Assembly (NCBI RefSeq): GCF_000003605.2
Contig: NW_003126825.1
Span: 1-54,773 of the forward strand
Direction of reading: 5' to 3'
Length of the DNA stretch: 54,773 nt
DNA from: Saccoglossus kowalevskii
Taxonomy: Eukaryota; Hemichordata; Enteropneusta; Harrimaniidae
Shown: positions 51,701-54,773 of the stretch, piece after piece
Position numbering within the stretch: position 1 is the stretch's first letter
Layout: every line of letters starts with the position of its first letter
Program-made: the position numbers and the translations under genes
The notes under the pieces: model-generated
The model's input: the letters and a program-made list of their open reading frames with translations, nothing else
Told to the model about the DNA's origin: nothing
The model's database searches: none

Positions 51701-52050
51701 AGTCTTTATGTAAATCATGACATCTAGACTGACTATTCACATTTGTTTTGCCAGTCTTGGTGTAAATCATGACATCTAGACTGACTATTCACATTTGTTT
51801 TGCCAGTCTTGGTGTAAATCATGACATCTAGACTGACTATTCACATTTGTTTTGCCAGTCTTGGTGTAAATCATGACATCTAGACTGACTATTCACATTT
51901 GTTTTGCCAGTCTTGATGTAAATCATGACATCTAGACTGACCATTTACATTTGTTTTGCCAGTTTTGGTGTAAATCATGACATCTAGACTGACCATTCAC
52001 ATTTGTTTTCCCAGTTTTGGTGTAAATCATGACATCGAGACTGACTATTC
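48770..52050 (+). repeat. 3.3-kb HOR block F, copy 2
   Basis: It matches 37,060-40,340 at offset 11,712 across six markers, from CATGACAATT (48,856) to CCCAGTG (51,646). Unlike copy 1 it has AATCACGAC near 50,156 and GATCTAAAT at 50,563, and it shares both with the partial copy at 21,600. The right-hand limit is where copy 1 turns to TTTATG units and this copy continues into the block at 51,900-53,810. Confidence 0.88.
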
Positions 52051-53810
52051 ACATTTGTTTTACCAGTCTTGGTGTAAATCATGACATCTAGACTGACCAT
52101 TCACATTTGTTTTGCCAGTCTTGGTGTGAATCATGACATCTAGACTGACCATTCACATTTGTTTTGCCAGTCTTGATGTAAATCATGACAACTAGACTGA
52201 CCATTCACATTTATTTTGCCAGTCTTGGTGTGAATCATGACATCTAGACTGACCATTCACATTTGTTTTACCAGTCTTGATGTAAATCATGACATCTAGA
52301 CTGACCATTCACATTTGTTTTACCAGTCTTGGTGTAAATCATGACATCTAGACTGACCATTCACATTTGTTTTACCAGTCTTGATGTAAATCATGACATC
52401 TAGACTGACCATTCACATTTGTTTTGCCAGTCTTGGTGTAAATCATGACATCTAGACTGACAATTCACATTTGTTTTGCCAGTCTTGGTGTAAATCATGA
52501 CATCTAGACTGACCATTCACATTTGTTTTACCAGTCTTGATGTAAATCATGACATCTAGACTGACCATTCACATTTGTTTTACCAGTCTTGGTGTAAATC
52601 ATGACATCTAGACTGACTATTCACATTTGTTTTCCCAGTCTTGGTGTAAATCATGACATCTAGACTGACCATTCACATTTGTTTTACCAGTCTTTATGTA
52701 AATCATGACATCTAGACTGACCATTCACATTTGTTTTACCAGTCTGGGTGTAAATCATGGCATCTAGACTGACCATTCACATTTGTTTTGCCAGTCTTGG
52801 TGTGAATCATGACATCTAGACTGACTATTCACATTTGTTTTGCCAGTCTTGATGTAAATCATGACATCTAGACTGACTATTCACATTTGTTTTACCAGTC
52901 TTGGTGTAAATCATGACATCTAGACTGACTATTCACATTTGTTTTACCAGTCTTTATGTAAATCATGACATCTAGACTGACCATTCACATTTGTTTTGCC
53001 AGTCTTGATGTAAATCATGACATCTAGACTGACCATTCACATTTGTTTTGCCAGTCTATATGTAAATCATGACAACTAGACTGACCATTCACATTTGTTT
53101 TGCCAGTCTTGATGTAAATCATGACATCTAGACAACCATTCACATTTGTTTTGCCAGTCTTGATGTAAATCATGACATCTAGACTGACCATTCACATTTG
53201 TTTTGCCAGTCTTTATGTAAATCATGACAACTAGACTGACCATTCACATTTGTTTTGCCAGTCTTGATGTAAATCATGACATCTAGACTGACCATTCACA
53301 TTTGTTTTGCCAGTCTTGGTGTAAATCATTACATCTAGACTGACTATTCACATTTGTTTTGCCAGTTTTGGTGTAAATCATGACATCTAGACTGACTATT
53401 CACATTTGTTTTGCCAGTCTTGATGTAAATCATGACATCTAGACTGACTATTCACATTTGTTTTACCAGTCTTTATGTAAATCATGACAACTAGACTGAC
53501 CATTCACATTTGTTTTGCCAGTCTTGATGTAAATCATGACATCTAGACTGACTATTCACATTTTTTTTGCCAGTCTTGGTGTAAATCATGACATCTAGAC
53601 AGACTATTCACATTTTTTTACCAGTCTTGTGTAAATCATGACATCTAGACTGACCATTCACATTTGTTTTGCCAGTCTTGGTGTAAATCATGACATCTAG
53701 ACTAACCATTCACATTTGTTTTACCAGTCTTCATGTAAATCATGACATCTAGACTGACTATTCACATTTGTTTTGCCAGTCTTGGTGTAAATCATGACAT
53801 CTAGACTGAC
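51900..53810 (+). repeat. 1.9-kb HOR block G, copy 2
   Basis: It matches 17,300-19,215 at offset 34,600, including AGTCTGGGTG at 52,741 and GACAACCATT at 53,131. Differences are few, for example GACAATTCAC near 52,460, CCCAGTC near 52,634 and CTATATG near 53,057. A 1-bp deletion near 53,629 shifts the register at the right end. Confidence 0.87.
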
Positions 53811-54773
53811 CATTCACATTTGTTTTGCCAGTCTTGGTGTAAATCATGACATCTAGACTGACTATTCACATTTGTTTTACCAGTCTTGGTGTAAATCATG
53901 ACATCGAGACTGACTATTCACATTTGTTTTGCCAGTTTTGGTGTAAATCATGACATCTAGACTGACCATTCACATTTGTTTTACCAGTCTTGATGTAAAT
54001 CATGACATCTAGACAGACTATTCACATTTGTTTTGCCAGTCTTGATGTAAATCATGACATCTAGACTGACCATTCACATTTGTTTTGCCAGTTTTGGTGT
54101 AAATCATGACATCGAGACTGACCATTCACATTTGTTTTGCCAGTCTTGGTGTAAATCATGACATCTAGACTGACTATTCACATTTGTTTTGCCAGTTTTG
54201 GTGTAAATCATGACATCTAGACTGACCATTTACATTTGTTTTGCCAGTTTTGGTGTAAATCATGACATCTAGACTGACTATTCACATTTGTTTTGCCAGT
54301 CTTGGTGTAAATCCTGACATCTAGACTGACTATTCACATTTGTTTTGCCAGTCTTGGTGTAAATCATGACATCTAGACTGACTATTCACATTTTTTTTTA
54401 CCAGTCTTGGTGTAAATCATGACATCTAGACAGACTATTCACATTTTTTTACCAGTCTTGGTGTAAATCATGACATCTAGACTGACCATTCACATTTGTT
54501 TTGCCAGTCTTGGTGTAAATCATGACATCTAGACTAACCATTCACATTTGTTTTACCAGTCTTCATGTAAATCATGACATCTAGACTGACTATTCACATT
54601 TGTTTTGCCAGTCTTGGTGTAAATCATGACATCTAGACTGACCATTCACATTTGTTTTGCCAGTCTTGGTGTAAATCATGACATCTAGACTGACTATTCA
54701 CATTTGTTTTACCAGTCTTGGTGTAAATCATGACATCGAGACTGACTATTCACATTTGTTTTGCCAGTTTTGG
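53590..54773 (+). repeat. 16-monomer (832-bp) HOR, 1.4 copies at the right edge
   Basis: The string ACAGAC with a long T-tract, ACTAACC, TTCATG, then TCGAG with GCCAGTTTTGG recurs. ACTAACC lies at 53,701 and 54,533, exactly 832 bp (16 x 52) apart. The leftmost anchor gives 831 because of a 1-bp deletion in CTTGTG near 53,629. The second copy runs off the end of the window in mid-monomer. Confidence 0.85.

Larger units (their letters stand above)
1..54773 (+). repeat. 52-bp satellite DNA array, ~1,053 head-to-tail monomers
   Basis: The whole window is one tandem array. A monomer can be read at 61-112 and recurs with the same phase and orientation to the last base. Most units are exactly 52 bp; 51- and 53-bp units arise mainly from changes in the T-rich tract, from ACAACC replacing ACTGACC, and from scattered single-base indels. 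The consensus holds 13 A, 19 T, 9 G and 11 C, so it is AT-rich and T-biased on this strand, with no CpG. TCATGA and TCTAGA occur in nearly every unit. No unique spacer, transposon, RNA gene or coding gene interrupts it, so every stretch without a listed sub-feature is simply more satellite. Stop codons occur in all three plus frames of a unit and in one minus frame. Known biology of such arrays suggests a centromeric, pericentromeric, subtelomeric or other heterochromatic locus. The family and species are not recognised. Confidence 0.98.

Noticed and set aside
1-54773. CRISPR array
   Set aside because: The units are contiguous 52-bp copies with no unique spacers, no leader and no cas genes, and variation occurs at fixed positions within the unit.

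Overview
The window contains no gene that I can support. All 54,773 bases are one head-to-tail tandem satellite array with a 52-bp monomer, about 1,053 copies (54,773/52), all in the same orientation. I saw no unique sequence, transposon, RNA gene, CRISPR spacer or inverted block. Both ends of the window lie inside the array. This points to a eukaryotic heterochromatic locus (centromeric, pericentromeric, subtelomeric or an unplaced satellite contig). I do not recognise the satellite family and cannot name the organism. The consensus is AT-rich (about 38% GC), T-rich on the given strand and free of CpG. Almost every monomer carries TCATGA and TCTAGA.

Monomers differ at a small set of recurring positions. 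Numbering the unit at 61-112 from its first G, these are position 5 (T/A), 6 (C/T), 7 (T/G), 12 (T/A), 16 (C/T), 32 (G/A, sometimes C), 38 (C/T), 41-42 (GG, GA, TA, CA, TG), 47 (A/T) and 51 (A/C), plus T-tract length. Strings of these variants recur as long identical or near-identical blocks, so the array is a mosaic of higher-order repeats (HORs). A 2.1-kb cassette lies at 9,230-11,411 and 41,590-43,767, and most of it again at 1-1,690. A 3.3-kb block at 37,060-40,340 recurs at 48,770-52,050 (offset 11,712), with part of it at 21,600-22,700. A 1.9-kb block at 17,300-19,215 recurs at 51,900-53,810 (offset 34,600). Blocks at 6,540-7,366 and 47,224-48,050 match, as do 7,980-8,830 and 33,415-34,260. 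An ACAATT-marked family of about 20-25 monomers lies at 11,830-13,460, 22,740-25,720, 28,437-29,760, 37,060-37,830 and 48,060-49,550. Recent tandem duplications are visible as exact repeats of 520 bp (15,783-16,846), 468 bp (28,437-29,372) and 832 bp (53,590-54,773).

Two points deserve attention. First, the monomer has unusual geometry: AGACTG and its reverse complement CAGTCT alternate exactly every 26 bp, and one of the two arcs forms a 32-bp imperfect dyad. 52 bp is close to five helical turns. Second, bursts of 1-bp indels occur in about ten short patches, and most sit where one HOR family switches to another. They look like noisy assembly joins or recombination junctions. These indels also create the only sizeable open frames (19,438-19,719 minus, 40,177-40,368 minus, 40,213-40,416 plus), which I reject as genes.
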